A DNA stretch of 64,000 bases from Bacteroidota bacterium (GCA_016194975.1 JACQAM010000012.1:1-64000), one strand, 5' to 3'; positions 1-9,894 are shown, numbered from the stretch's first letter. Made by a program: numbers and translations. The notes: generated by a model from the sequence alone, not told the origin.

Positions 1-1
1 A

Positions 2-2090
2 AATAGTTTTTCATCGTCATCGCAAAATCCTTCAATCGCAGGAGCAACTGTTGCAGCGAGCGGAACTTATTCTGTGAATGTTACTGTTGCCGGATGTACA
101 AGTTCAAATGCAACAACAAGTGTTACTGTAAATCCGATTCCTGTTACACCTACTGCATCGAGCAATTCACCGATATGCGCAGGATCAACACTTAATCTTT
201 TTGCAAATACAATTGCAGGTGCGACTTATTCCTGGACAGGGCCAAATGGATTTTCATCATCATCGCAAAATCCTTCTATCGCCGGAGCAACTGTTGCAGC
301 GAGCGGAACTTATTCTGTGAATGTAACAGTGAGTGGATGTACCGGATCCGACGGAACAGTAGTTGTTACTGTCAATACAATTCCTGCTCCGCCTACTGTG
401 TCGAGTAACACTCCTGTTTGTACCGGAACACCGTTGAATCTTTTTGCAAGTACCATTGCGGGTGCAACTTATTCCTGGACTGGGCCGAATGGATTTTCTT
501 CTGCATTACAAAATCCGACCATTGCCAGTGCAACACTTCCTGCTGCCGGCACTTATTCGGTAACAGTTACAGTTGGTGGATGTGCAAGCAGTTCGCCTGC
601 GACAACAACAGTTGTTGTAAACGCAACACCAAATCCTCCGACGATCACAAGCAACTCACCTTTGTGTGTAGGTGCAACACTTAATATTAATTCAAGCTTT
701 GTTGCAGGCGCCACTTATTCCTGGACAGGGCCTGCAGGATTTTCTTCATCAACGCAAACAAACAGTATTCCGAATGTCACTTCTGCCAATGCAGGAATTT
801 ATTCGGTGAACGTAACAGTGAACGGATGCACAAGTGCAAATGCAACATTCAATGTTGTGATCCATCCGATCCCGAATCCGCCTACCGCATCGAGCAACAG
901 CCCTGTTTGTACAGGAAATACATTGAATCTTTTTTCAAGTTTTGTTGCAGGAGCAACCTACAACTGGACCGGGCCGAATAGTTATTCGGGCACCGGTCAG
1001 AATCGAAACATAACCAACATTACACTTGCCGGTGCAGGAACATATTCTGTGACGGTAACAGTTCTCGGTTGCACCAGCACTTCAGCTGGAACGACTACTG
1101 TAGTTGTGAATCCGACTCCGGCACCGCCAACTGTTTCGAGTAATTCTCCGATATGCGAAGGATCAACTTTGAATCTCACTGCTTCTAATGTTGCAGGAGG
1201 AACTTATTCCTGGACAGGGCCGAATGGATTTACATCAACTACACAAAACCCTTCTATACCTGCTGCTATACTTGCGGATACAGGAACTTATTCCGTAACA
1301 GTAACTGTAGGCGGATGCCCGAGTGTGGCTGCATCAGTGAATGTTATTATTAATCCGATTCCATCTGCACCATCTCCATCAAGTAATTCTCCGATATGTG
1401 CAGGATCAACTCTTAATCTTTTTGCAACCAATGTTGCAGGCGCAACTTATTCTTGGAACGGACCAAATGGATTTTCATCATCATCGCAAAATCCTTCGAT
1501 TGTTTCGGCAACAACTGCAGCAACGGGAACTTATACTGTGAATGTAACAGTGAATGGATGCACGAGTGTTGACAGTACAACTTTTGCTGCAGTCAGTGCA
1601 ACACCGACCACGCCAGTTGTGTCGAGCAACAGTCCTGTTTGTGCAGGAACAACTCTGCAATTGTTGGTGGATACAATTCCGGGAGCAACTTATTCCTGGA
1701 GTGGGCCGAATGGTTTCTCATCAACTTTGCAGGATCCGACGATTCCGAATATCACTGCTGCAGGAGCAGGAACTTATACTGTAACTGCAAACAACGGATG
1801 CGCGAGTGTTCCGGGAACAACAACTGTGGTGGTGAATGCAACTCCGAATCCACCGGTTGCTTCGAACAACGGACCGTTGTGTTCCGGATCGAATCTGAAT
1901 CTGAATTCTTCGAATGTTGCAGGAGCAACTTATTCCTGGAGCGGGCCAAATAGTTTCTCAGCATCAACGCAGAATACATCAATACCCGGAGCCACGTCCG
2001 CAGATGCGGGAACTTATTCTGTGACGGTAACGGTGAATGGATGTACGAGTAATGCAGCAACAACAAATGTTGTTATCAATACTCCCGCTG
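2..2090 (+). repeat. Coding tandem array of Ig-like repeats (about 246 bp period)
   Basis: Successive units carry near-identical DNA. For example, bases 1-100 match bases 245-345 closely, with the same codons in most positions. The period is about 243-249 bp. The repeats are in frame and encode the Ig-like domains, so this is a coding array and not a CRISPR or satellite. High identity at synonymous sites suggests recent duplication or gene conversion. Confidence 0.85.
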
Positions 2091-5000
2091 TTGTGAATGC
2101 CGGGCCTGATGTAACTGTTTGCGATAATAATCCGGCAGTTTTGTTGTCGGGAACTTCTTCGACAGGAAGCGGAATATGGTCAACTTCCGGGACAGGAATT
2201 TTTTCGCCTGGAAATACTGCACTCAACGGAACCTACAATCCAAGCAGCGCGGATACCACTGCAGGCAGTGTTACATTGACACTTACTTCAACTGCGAATG
2301 GAGCTTGTCCTTCTGCAAATGATCAACTTGTTATAACAATAACTGACGGGCCGGTTGCAAATGCAGGAGCGGATCAAACGGTGTGTGCAAATAATGCTGC
2401 AGTATCATTGGGTGGAAGCATTATTACAGCAACAGGCGGACAGTGGAGTTCGAGCGGCACAGGAACATTCACACCTTCTTCGACGACTCTTAATGCAACT
2501 TATAATCCTTCCGCAGCGGATACTGCTGCCGGAACCGTGACGTTGTATTTGAGCACAACCGGTAACGGACAATGTTTTGCAGCAATCGACTCAATGATCA
2601 TTACCATCACCAATGCGCCGCTGGTAAATGCGGGAAGTAATATTTTCGTTTGTGCAAATAATCCGAATGCAGCGTTGAGCGGAACATCTTCAACCGGAAG
2701 CGGAACATGGAACACGAACGGAACCGGAACATTCACACCGAATGCAACTACACTCAACGCAACTTATGTTCCTACCAATGCTGATACTGCTGCTGGAAGT
2801 GTACTTGTGTGGCTCACCAGTACGGGTAACGGAAATTGTCTTGCAGTCCAGGATACAATCACCATCACATACACACAACCGCCTACTGTTTATGCAGGAG
2901 AGGATCAAACGGTTTGTGCGAATAATGATTCTGTTTATCTCGCAGGAACTTCATCAACCGGAAGCGGAATATGGACAACTTCCGGAACAGGAACATTTGT
3001 ACCGAATGCAACTACCAACAACGCAACGTATGTTCCTTCTGCTGCCGATACTGCTTCCGGATTTGTGACATTGACATTTACAACTACAAATAACGGTGGA
3101 TGTCTTGCAGTCAGTGACCAGGTGGCGATAACAATTACTCCGGCGCCGATCGTGAATGCCGGACCTGATCAGAGTATCTGCGGTAACAATGCCGTTGCTG
3201 TACTGAATGGTTCGTTCTCCGTTTCTATGGGTGGTGTATGGTCTACAACCGGAAGCGGAACATTTACACCAGCGAACACCGATATGAATGCTTCGTATGT
3301 TGCAAGTAGTGCCGATACCACTCTGGGATTTGTAGATATTATACTTACAACAACCGGAAACGGAGTTTGCAATCCTGTATCTGATACGATGGTGCTCAGT
3401 ATTTCAAATGCACCGCATGCGATTGCAGGGCCGGATATTATTTCGTGTATCAACAGTCCGAATACACCGCTGAACGGTACAACTTCTACAGGAAGCGGAA
3501 CGTGGAGTACAGCGGGAACGGGAACATTCACACCGAACGCCAGTACGCTTAATGCAACTTATATTCCTTCCGCCGCAGATACCACAGCCGGATCAGTGAC
3601 GTTGTATTTAAGCACAACCAATAACGGAACTTGTAATCCTGTAACTGATACGCTCATCATAACATTCGCTCCAGTGCCAACAGTCACGACAAGTCCTGAT
3701 CAGACTGTTTGTGCGAATAATGATCTTGTTTCCGTAACTGGGAGTTCAAGTACAGGATCAGGATTCTGGACCACATCGGGAAGCGGAACATTTGCACCCA
3801 CAGCACTCGTTACCAATCCTGTTTACACACCATCAGCATCCGACACAACCAACGGAAGTGTATTGTTGACTTATCATGCATCGAACGCGTGCACACCTGT
3901 TACTTCCACGATCACCATCACGATCACACCTGCGCCTTACGTACTCGCTGGTGCGGATCAGAGTGTGTGCGCGAATAATGCCAATGTAATTCTGTCGGGA
4001 TATGTTGGCGGAGGAACGAATACGGGTGACTGGAGCACTTCCGGTTCAGGAACATTTTCTCCGTCGAGCTCAAGTCTCAACGCGACTTATTCACCGAGTG
4101 CAGCAGATACCATTGCAGGAAGTGTATTTCTCATTCTCACATCAACAGGAAACGGAATATGCAATGCCGTTAGCGATACTGTTGTTCTCACGATCACGCA
4201 TCAGCCCGACGCGAATGCGGGACCTGATATGAGTGCGTGCGCAAATAATGCAACAGCATTGAACGGAACAATAAGTGGTGGAAGCGGAACAGGAATATGG
4301 ACAACACCAAATGGAAACGGAACATTCTCGAATGCAACTTCACTCACTTCAACATACACACCTTCGAACAGCGATACGCTTGCAAGCCCGATTATGCTCA
4401 TTCTTACTTCAACAGGAAACGGAGGATGCACTGCCGATGCAGATACCATGTTCATCACAGTGACGCCGGGTCCGGTTGTCTTTGCTGGAGTTGATCAAAC
4501 TGTTTGCGCAAATAATCCGGATGTGAATCTCAACGGATCAGTAACCATCGCAAGCGGAGGAATCTGGAATACTACCGGCAACGGAGTATTTATTCCCGGA
4601 AATACAGTGATGAATCCGACTTATTTACCGGATACTTCTGATGTGAATAACGGAAGTGTTGTGGTGTATCTCACCTCAACAGGCAATGGTTTGTGTTCTC
4701 CTGTTGTTGACAGCATGACTATTTTCTTCTCTCCATCTCCATTGGTGAATGCGGGAGGAAATCAGAATATCTGTGCCGGAAATACTGCTGTTACGCTCAA
4801 TGGAACGATCAGCGGGGGAGCAACAACAGGAATCTGGACAACACTCGGCAGCGGAACATTCACGCCTAACGATTCAACATTGAATGCAACTTATAATTTA
4901 AGTGCAGCCGATACTTCTGCCGGAACAGTAACACTCATCCTCACTTCCACGAATAACGGAACATGTAATCCGGATGCAGATACGATGCAGATCATCATCA

Positions 5001-6307
5001 CACCGATCGCAACTGCATTCGCCGGAAATGATTCTACGATTTGTGCAAACACCGGTGGATATGTGCTCAACGGAAATGTCATTGGTAATTCCGGAACAGG
5101 ATACTGGACAACTTCAGGCAGCGGAACATTCACACCCGATAGTTCTGCACTGAATGCAACATACGTTCCATCGGGAACAGATACCAGTTCAGGTTCTGTA
5201 ACACTTGTACTCGTTGCAACCAACACGTGCATACCATCGTCCGATTCAATTGTGCTTTCTTTCATTCCTGCATCGATTGCGCAGGCAGGGCCTGATGTCG
5301 TGATCTGCGGAGGAGGAAACGTACTGCTGAATGGAAATATTTCCGGTGCTACAGGCGGACAATGGTCCACTTCCGGCGACGGAACTTTTTCACCATCCTC
5401 TTCTGTACTCAATCCTGTTTACACGCCAGGAACAAATGACACGGCTTCCGGAAATGTAACGTTGTATTTTAGTACAACCGGCAGCGGCATCTGCAGCGGC
5501 GTCACCGATTCCATGCAGATCACGATCGGTCATAAGCCGGATGCGCAGTTCAGCAGCGGAGTACTTTGTAATGGCGTTGCAGGATCGTTCACTGATCTTT
5601 CCACCGTGGTCAACGACAGCATCGTGAACTGGAGCTGGACATCGGGAACAGATACCTCTTCATCGCAGAATCCGAATTTCGTATATACTACGAATGGAAA
5701 TCAATCGGTGACACTCATTGTTATTTCATCAGCAGGATGTTCCGATACGATCACGAAAACTGTGAATGTGAATCCTTCTCCTGCCGCTGATTTCAGTTCT
5801 GCGCTTACTTGCCCGTTCAATGCAGCGTTCACTGATTCTTCTACCATTTCAAGCGGAACGATCATCACCTGGAACTGGAGTTTCGGAGATTCTACTTTCA
5901 GTTCGTTGCAGGATCCTACGCATACTTACAACGACACCACATGGTATCACGTCACACTTGTTGTAACTTCTGATTCAGGATGCGTTTCATCTTACAGCGA
6001 CAGCATACTGTTTGTTCCGTGCGAAGAGCATGTTACTCCGCCGGGAGTTCCGACTGCATTCACACCGAATGGCGACAACGTCAATGATATTCTGTTTGTG
6101 AAAGGCGGACCGTTCACGCAATTCGAGTTCCGGGTGTTCAACGAATGGGGCAACCAGGTATTCGAAAGCAATTCACAGACGAATGGTTGGAACGGAACTT
6201 ACCGTTCGAAACCACAACCTGCCGGAACTTATGTGTGGACACTTGTTGGAGTTACTGCTGATAATAAATATGTGAACATGTCCGGCGGAGTAAATCTTAT
6301 CCGGTAA
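2..6307 (+). CDS. Giant secreted repeat protein with T9SS type B C-terminal domain (5' end outside window)
   Basis: The frame is open from base 2, so the gene begins upstream and the GTG at 74 is not its true start. About 2100 residues are visible. First come one partial and eight full Ig-like repeats of about 82 residues, each with a GATYSW core and a SNSPxCxG opening. Next are thirteen repeats of about 88 residues opening with AGxDxTVCANN, then two PKD-like domains (WSW and WNWSFGD cores). The protein ends in a gliding-motility-associated type B sorting domain of about 85 residues (AFTPNGDNVND, FNEWGNQVF). Such proteins are exported by the type IX secretion system and shown on the cell surface, typically as adhesins. 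A PorP/SprF gene follows 12 bp downstream, as is common for type B substrates. The ligand is unknown. Confidence 0.93.
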   Translation, partial: NSFSSSSQNPSIAGATVAASGTYSVNVTVAGCTSSNATTSVTVNPIPVTPTASSNSPICAGSTLNLFANTIAGATYSWTGPNGFSSSSQNPSIAGATVAASGTYSVNVTVSGCTGSDGTVVVTVNTIPAPPTVSSNTPVCTGTPLNLFASTIAGATYSWTGPNGFSSALQNPTIASATLPAAGTYSVTVTVGGCASSSPATTTVVVNATPNPPTITSNSPLCVGATLNINSSFVAGATYSWTGPAGFSSSTQTNSIPNVTSANAGIYSVNVTVNGCTSANATFNVVIHPIPNPPTASSNSPVCTGNTLNLFSSFVAGATYNWTGPNSYSGTGQNRNITNITLAGAGTYSVTVTVLGCTSTSAGTTTVVVNPTPAPPTVSSNSPICEGSTLNLTASNVAGGTYSWTGPNGFTSTTQNPSIPAAILADTGTYSVTVTVGGCPSVAASVNVIINPIPSAPSPSSNSPICAGSTLNLFATNVAGATYSWNGPNGFSSSSQNPSIVSATTAATGTYTVNVTVNGCTSVDSTTFAAVSATPTTPVVSSNSPVCAGTTLQLLVDTIPGATYSWSGPNGFSSTLQDPTIPNITAAGAGTYTVTANNGCASVPGTTTVVVNATPNPPVASNNGPLCSGSNLNLNSSNVAGATYSWSGPNSFSASTQNTSIPGATSADAGTYSVTVTVNGCTSNAATTNVVINTPAVVNAGPDVTVCDNNPAVLLSGTSSTGSGIWSTSGTGIFSPGNTALNGTYNPSSADTTAGSVTLTLTSTANGACPSANDQLVITITDGPVANAGADQTVCANNAAVSLGGSIITATGGQWSSSGTGTFTPSSTTLNATYNPSAADTAAGTVTLYLSTTGNGQCFAAIDSMIITITNAPLVNAGSNIFVCANNPNAALSGTSSTGSGTWNTNGTGTFTPNATTLNATYVPTNADTAAGSVLVWLTSTGNGNCLAVQDTITITYTQPPTVYAGEDQTVCANNDSVYLAGTSSTGSGIWTTSGTGTFVPNATTNNATYVPSAADTASGFVTLTFTTTNNGGCLAVSDQVAITITPAPIVNAGPDQSICGNNAVAVLNGSFSVSMGGVWSTTGSGTFTPANTDMNASYVASSADTTLGFVDIILTTTGNGVCNPVSDTMVLSISNAPHAIAGPDIISCINSPNTPLNGTTSTGSGTWSTAGTGTFTPNASTLNATYIPSAADTTAGSVTLYLSTTNNGTCNPVTDTLIITFAPVPTVTTSPDQTVCANNDLVSVTGSSSTGSGFWTTSGSGTFAPTALVTNPVYTPSASDTTNGSVLLTYHASNACTPVTSTITITITPAPYVLAGADQSVCANNANVILSGYVGGGTNTGDWSTSGSGTFSPSSSSLNATYSPSAADTIAGSVFLILTSTGNGICNAVSDTVVLTITHQPDANAGPDMSACANNATALNGTISGGSGTGIWTTPNGNGTFSNATSLTSTYTPSNSDTLASPIMLILTSTGNGGCTADADTMFITVTPGPVVFAGVDQTVCANNPDVNLNGSVTIASGGIWNTTGNGVFIPGNTVMNPTYLPDTSDVNNGSVVVYLTSTGNGLCSPVVDSMTIFFSPSPLVNAGGNQNICAGNTAVTLNGTISGGATTGIWTTLGSGTFTPNDSTLNATYNLSAADTSAGTVTLILTSTNNGTCNPDADTMQIIITPIATAFAGNDSTICANTGGYVLNGNVIGNSGTGYWTTSGSGTFTPDSSALNATYVPSGTDTSSGSVTLVLVATNTCIPSSDSIVLSFIPASIAQAGPDVVICGGGNVLLNGNISGATGGQWSTSGDGTFSPSSSVLNPVYTPGTNDTASGNVTLYFSTTGSGICSGVTDSMQITIGHKPDAQFSSGVLCNGVAGSFTDLSTVVNDSIVNWSWTSGTDTSSSQNPNFVYTTNGNQSVTLIVISSAGCSDTITKTVNVNPSPAADFSSALTCPFNAAFTDSSTISSGTIITWNWSFGDSTFSSLQDPTHTYNDTTWYHVTLVVTSDSGCVSSYSDSILFVPCEEHVTPPGVPTAFTPNGDNVNDILFVKGGPFTQFEFRVFNEWGNQVFESNSQTNGWNGTYRSKPQPAGTYVWTLVGVTADNKYVNMSGGVNLIR
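2095..5535 (+). repeat. Coding tandem array of AGxDxTVCANN repeats (about 264 bp period)
   Basis: Thirteen in-frame units of about 88 residues each open with a Cys-containing AGxDxTVCANN-like motif and contain GTGTFTP and NATYxPSxADT segments. The DNA is more diverged between units than in the preceding Ig-like array, which suggests this block is older or less homogenised. Confidence 0.85.
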
Positions 6308-6319
6308 AAAACTGTAGCC

Positions 6320-7315
6320 ATGAAAAAAATAATTTCCCTTTTTTCCACGCTTGCAGCCTTCACAGTGATCGCTGCGCAGGATTTTCATTTCTCGCAGTAC
6401 GATATCACGAACCTGATCATGAGTCCGGCATCAACAGGAATGTATGACGGGCAGAAAGGGGACTATCGCGTGACTTCCGATTTTCGTTCGCAGTGGAAAG
6501 CGCTCGGGATAAAACCGTACACGACCGCGTATATTTCTTACGATATGCTTTTGCATAAGTGGAATAATAAATTCGGAGTAGGCGGGTACCTTGTGGAAGA
6601 TCATTCGGGTGTGGGAAAATTTCAAACGCTGAATGCAATGGCATCGGGTTCGTACAACATTATGGATGGAACGAATGAACATTATCTCACTGTAGGATTG
6701 CAGACCGGAATTTTCTACAAAAGTTTCGATCAGAATTCCTATACGTATGATGTGCAATGGGACAATTCAACCGGAACATTCGATCAGAATATTTACAATC
6801 AGGAAAATTTTGCAAGAACATCGATGGTGAAATTCGATGCGGATCTCGGTGTGCGTTACCGGTACATGCCATTGCATAAAAAATATCATCCGTTCGCTTC
6901 ATTCTCTTTATATCACCTCACCGTTCCCAATGAATCGTTCACCGAAGTGAAAAGCAGGGTGCCGTTGCGTGCAAATTATATTGCAGGATGTGATTATGAC
7001 ATCAATGAAAATTTTTCGATACAACCGCGCATACTTTATATGAATCAGCGAAAAGCGCATGAACTGAATTTCGGTGTGCTTGCGTTTTACAAAATAAAAG
7101 GATCGTCGCTTGATGCACTTGCAGGAGTGGATTACCGTGTAAAAGATGCGGTGGTGTTTCATCTCGGTTTCCGCCAGGGGCAATCCATTTTCCGTTTCAG
7201 TTATGATCTGAACACCTCTTACCTGAGCAATTACAGCGGTGGAAGAGGAGCTTGGGAATTTTCTTTGCTGCTCATGGGCACAAAAGGAAAACCTATTCTT
7301 CTTCCGATGTTCTGA
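6320..7315 (+). CDS. PorP/SprF family type IX secretion outer-membrane protein
   Basis: This 331-residue protein has a signal peptide ending near AAQDFHFSQYD. The family hallmark QDFHFSQYDxxxLxMSPASTG stretch follows, then alternating beta-strand sequence typical of a PorP/SprF barrel. In known T9SS biology, SprF is needed for secretion of the type B substrate SprB, and PorP anchors the PorK/N ring and the surface machinery. It starts 12 bp after the giant substrate gene and is surely co-transcribed, which suggests a dedicated partner for that adhesin. A second family member lies at 57019-57960. Calling it sprF specifically would be inference. Confidence 0.92.
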   Translation: MKKIISLFSTLAAFTVIAAQDFHFSQYDITNLIMSPASTGMYDGQKGDYRVTSDFRSQWKALGIKPYTTAYISYDMLLHKWNNKFGVGGYLVEDHSGVGKFQTLNAMASGSYNIMDGTNEHYLTVGLQTGIFYKSFDQNSYTYDVQWDNSTGTFDQNIYNQENFARTSMVKFDADLGVRYRYMPLHKKYHPFASFSLYHLTVPNESFTEVKSRVPLRANYIAGCDYDINENFSIQPRILYMNQRKAHELNFGVLAFYKIKGSSLDALAGVDYRVKDAVVFHLGFRQGQSIFRFSYDLNTSYLSNYSGGRGAWEFSLLLMGTKGKPILLPMF

Positions 7316-7461
7316 TCATCGGGAGTGCATCTGATCGAAAGTTTTAGCACTTCTTTACTGCCTTTTAGAAAAATGAAGGATTGCATCTTGTGAGATACGG
7401 ATTTGTGAAATAATGAAGGTTGTACTTTAATACAACTACGTTCCTGTGAACTGATCCGCTT

Positions 7462-8376
7462 TTACCAACGGTAACGTTTCGCTTTTCCTCCGTTGAACAA
7501 TTGCATGGCGGGCGCAAGATTGATCCCGATGTACGCCTCTGCGCGGGAGTAGGTGGGCGTGTACCAAGCGATTCCCCAATGAAAAATGCCGTAACCGGAG
7601 TTGAAGAATATTCCGACTGCATTTGACTTGATGGCAAAGATGTCGTTGAATTCGCTGATCGGCCTGAACATCCATTCTATACTTACGGGACCAACGATGT
7701 CTGCCAGCAATCGTAAATAGGGTTTGCGTGGTGCGAGTCCGACGTTGAAGCTTATTCCCGGCCCGATGGTGTAATTCGTGTAATCGATGTGGCCAAGATG
7801 AATAACCGGAATTGCGGGTGAGATAGAATGGATCTTCATTGTTTCGCGATTCGATTTATTCGGTAGGTTGATCGTGAGCAGGTCGGGCTGGAAACGCAAA
7901 TACATGCACCATGTTTCTGTAGAATTTTTTATCCGGATGGCGATACGATAAATTTCCCATTCACGTTTCCTGATTTTTTTCACGCGATCCAGAAAATTGG
8001 TTGCAGTTGAAGAATCACTCACAAGTGCTACATAAGGAACACTGTCTGTCGATTCACGATTCTCGAAAGTGTAAATAAAATTCCCGGGAAGAGAAAGACG
8101 CATTTCCACCGAATCATTTTCTCCTGCAATAGTGAACGGATCCGACGTGAGCAAAGTAAAATGCCCTGTAGAACCGGGATCATTACGGTTAACGTATTTT
8201 TTGCTGATGAGATCAGTTTCCGGAATGAAACTTCCTTCCCGGTGTACAGCAAGAATTCCGTCGCGTGCAATGATGAAACGGAAGGGCGAATTTGTTCCGG
8301 CAAAAGAGAATTCACTAAAGAAAAAAATAAAAATGAACAGCAGGAAGAACGGCCGGCGTGTTTTAAGTTTCATCAT
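7462..8376 (-). CDS. Secreted protein of unknown function
   Basis: This 304-residue protein has a clear N-terminal signal peptide (RRPFFLLFIFIFFF, cleavage near SFAG). The rest alternates short hydrophobic and polar strands; the C-terminal third, with GPGISFNVGLAPRKPY and GYGIFHWGIAWY, looks like the strands of an outer-membrane barrel or periplasmic beta protein. I do not recognise a family. Two ATG codons are adjacent at the start (8376 and 8373). It is convergent with the upstream PorP/SprF gene and is transcribed alone. Confidence 0.75.
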   Translation of the reverse strand: MMKLKTRRPFFLLFIFIFFFSEFSFAGTNSPFRFIIARDGILAVHREGSFIPETDLISKKYVNRNDPGSTGHFTLLTSDPFTIAGENDSVEMRLSLPGNFIYTFENRESTDSVPYVALVSDSSTATNFLDRVKKIRKREWEIYRIAIRIKNSTETWCMYLRFQPDLLTINLPNKSNRETMKIHSISPAIPVIHLGHIDYTNYTIGPGISFNVGLAPRKPYLRLLADIVGPVSIEWMFRPISEFNDIFAIKSNAVGIFFNSGYGIFHWGIAWYTPTYSRAEAYIGINLAPAMQLFNGGKAKRYRW

Positions 8377-8467
8377 CGTTTTTTTGATCAGTGAAAAGTA
8401 ATAAGGCAGGCCGCTCCGTGCCGGCTATTCAAAATAAAATATGAACGTTATAGTGTTAAGAGGGAAG

Positions 8468-8568
8468 ATTACAGATAGTACAGATACCTCCCGCAAGATC
8501 GCTTCTCCCGAATAAATTCTGGATCGCGATGACCGACGCTCCATCTGTATATCTGTACTATCTATAAT
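8468..8568. repeat. Imperfect foldback element with 19-bp arms
   Basis: The left arm is 8468-8486 and the right arm 8550-8568; each contains AGATAGTACAGATA and its complement (perfect over 14 bp at 8473-8486 and 8550-8563, one mismatch over 19 bp). The loop is about 63 bp. It resembles the larger element at 38423-38541 in its ATTACrGAT opening, so the two may be one dispersed family. Confidence 0.6.
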
Positions 8569-8663
8569 TTTCTCACCCAAAAAAAAATTAGGATGAAGAT
8601 GAATGCCCTGGTGCCTGGTTTTATTTGAAAAAAAGTATTGAATATTTGGCAATCATAAAATTA

Positions 8664-8679
8664 ATCGTAATTTTACGAT
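8664..8679. promoter_or_regulatory. Probable ArsR operator upstream of arsR
   Basis: The palindrome ATCGTAA-TT-TTACGAT lies 12 bp before the arsR start codon. A matching palindrome sits before arsM (9028-9045), giving a shared consensus ATCGTwAnnTwACGAT. Position and symmetry fit binding of an ArsR/SmtB dimer. Confidence 0.72.
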
Positions 8680-8691
8680 AAATAGTGAACC

Positions 8692-9024
8692 ATGGGAATT
8701 GCCAGAAAAGATGAATTCACAGTGCGCGACAATCGTACCGCGCGTTATGCAAAGGCGCTCGCGCATCCGGCGCGCGTGGCAATACTGCAGCATCTTCTTA
8801 AAAAACAGAGTTGCGTATGCGGCGATATCGTGGAGGTTCTGCCTCTTTCCCAGAGTACAGTTTCGCAACACCTGAAAGAACTGAAAGAGGCGGGACTTAT
8901 CAAAGGTGATATTGACGGGGCGAAAGTCTGTTACTGCATTGACGAAGCAGAATGGGAAAATGCAAAAACGAGTATAAATGCGCTGTTCGATGCCTTCCGG
9001 AAAAGTAAGGCGAAGTGTTGTTAA
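8692..9024 (+). CDS. arsR: ArsR/SmtB-family arsenic-responsive repressor
   Basis: This 110-residue winged-helix protein has the family core: AxALAHPARVAILQHLL, a metal-site SCVCGDIV with Cys41 and Cys43 at the start of the recognition region, and the helix QSTVSQHLKEL. A terminal Cys pair (109-110) could complete a three-thiol arsenite site. ArsR represses its own operon and is released by As(III). Palindromes lie just before this gene and before the next one, which supports autoregulation. The gene leads an arsR-arsM-arsC operon. Confidence 0.9.
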   Translation: MGIARKDEFTVRDNRTARYAKALAHPARVAILQHLLKKQSCVCGDIVEVLPLSQSTVSQHLKELKEAGLIKGDIDGAKVCYCIDEAEWENAKTSINALFDAFRKSKAKCC

Positions 9025-9027
9025 ATC

Positions 9028-9045
9028 AATCGTTATCTAACGATT
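9028..9045. promoter_or_regulatory. Second ArsR-type operator, between arsR and arsM
   Basis: AATCGTTA-TC-TAACGATT is a perfect palindrome with 8-bp arms in the 33-bp gap between arsR and arsM. It matches the site upstream of arsR. It could be an internal operator giving arsM and arsC their own regulated promoter. Confidence 0.72.
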
Positions 9046-9057
9046 AAAAATAAATCT

Positions 9058-9894
9058 ATGAAAACCAACGAAGAACTCAAACAGATCGTGAAAGAAAAAT
9101 ATTCTGCGATCGCATCACAATCCAAAGAACAGAATGAAACTTCGTGCTGCGGTGCGGGCGAATGCTGCACGGTTGACTACGCAGTTTTCAGTGAAAATTA
9201 TGAAACGCTTAAAGGATATAATTCGGAAGCTGATCTTGGCCTGGGCTGTGGAATTCCTACGGAATTTGCGCTCATCAAAGAAGGCGATGTGGTAGTTGAT
9301 CTCGGCTCGGGCGCAGGAAATGATTGTTTTGTTGCACGCGCAATCGCCGGTGAATCGGGAACGATCATTGGCATTGACATGACGGAAACCATGATCGCGA
9401 AAGCAAAAGCCAACGCAGAAAAATTAGGATTCGATAATGTGCAATTCCGTCTTGGAGATATTGAAAAAATTCCGCTGTCGGCAGAACGTGCCGATGTGGT
9501 GGTGAGCAATTGCGTGCTCAATCTTGTTCCTGATAAAGAAAAAGCATTCTCCGAAATTTTCCGCATCCTGAAAAAAGGCGGACACTTCAGCATTTCCGAC
9601 GTCGTGATTAAAGGAGAACTTCCTTCCGGACTAAAGAATGATGCGGAAATGTATGCCGGTTGCGTTTCGGGAGCAATCACGAAAAAGGAGTATCTGCAAC
9701 TGATAGAAAAAACCGGATTCAAAAAGGTGATCGTTCAGAAAGAACGTGCAATAAAAATTCCGGGTGAGATCATGGAAAAATATTCAGAGACGGAGGAAAT
9801 GGAAAAATTCACCAATGGAGAAACCGGGATTTTCAGCATTACGGTTTACGGAGAAAAAACAAATGAATGTTGCGGAACAGATTGTTGTAAATGA
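9058..9894 (+). CDS. arsM: Arsenite S-adenosylmethionine methyltransferase
   Basis: This 278-residue protein has a Rossmann methyltransferase fold with SAM motif I at 81-89 (DLGSGAGND). The three conserved arsenic-binding cysteines of ArsM are visible as Cys64 (GLGCGIP), Cys152 (SNCVLN) and Cys202 (YAGCVSG). Extra Cys pairs occur near the N terminus (SCCGAGECC) and at the C terminus (ECCGTDCCK), as in other bacterial ArsM proteins. It methylates As(III) to volatile methylarsenicals in the cytoplasm. It lies between arsR and arsC and is preceded by an ArsR-type operator. Confidence 0.93.
   Translation: MKTNEELKQIVKEKYSAIASQSKEQNETSCCGAGECCTVDYAVFSENYETLKGYNSEADLGLGCGIPTEFALIKEGDVVVDLGSGAGNDCFVARAIAGESGTIIGIDMTETMIAKAKANAEKLGFDNVQFRLGDIEKIPLSAERADVVVSNCVLNLVPDKEKAFSEIFRILKKGGHFSISDVVIKGELPSGLKNDAEMYAGCVSGAITKKEYLQLIEKTGFKKVIVQKERAIKIPGEIMEKYSETEEMEKFTNGETGIFSITVYGEKTNECCGTDCCK

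Larger units (their letters stand above)
8377..8691. other. Divergent intergenic region between 7462-8376 and arsR
   Basis: The region contains a foldback element (8468-8568) and the ArsR-type operator (8664-8679). No other gene is visible. A run of nine A bases near 8579 has no coding context. Confidence 0.6.

Noticed and set aside
4891-5412. Long minus-strand reading frame opposite the giant repeat gene
   Set aside because: It is the antisense shadow of a repeat-rich coding region and lacks any domain, start signal or promoter.
9198-9722. 174-residue frame antisense to arsM
   Set aside because: It lies wholly inside a well-supported arsM gene and has no recognisable features.
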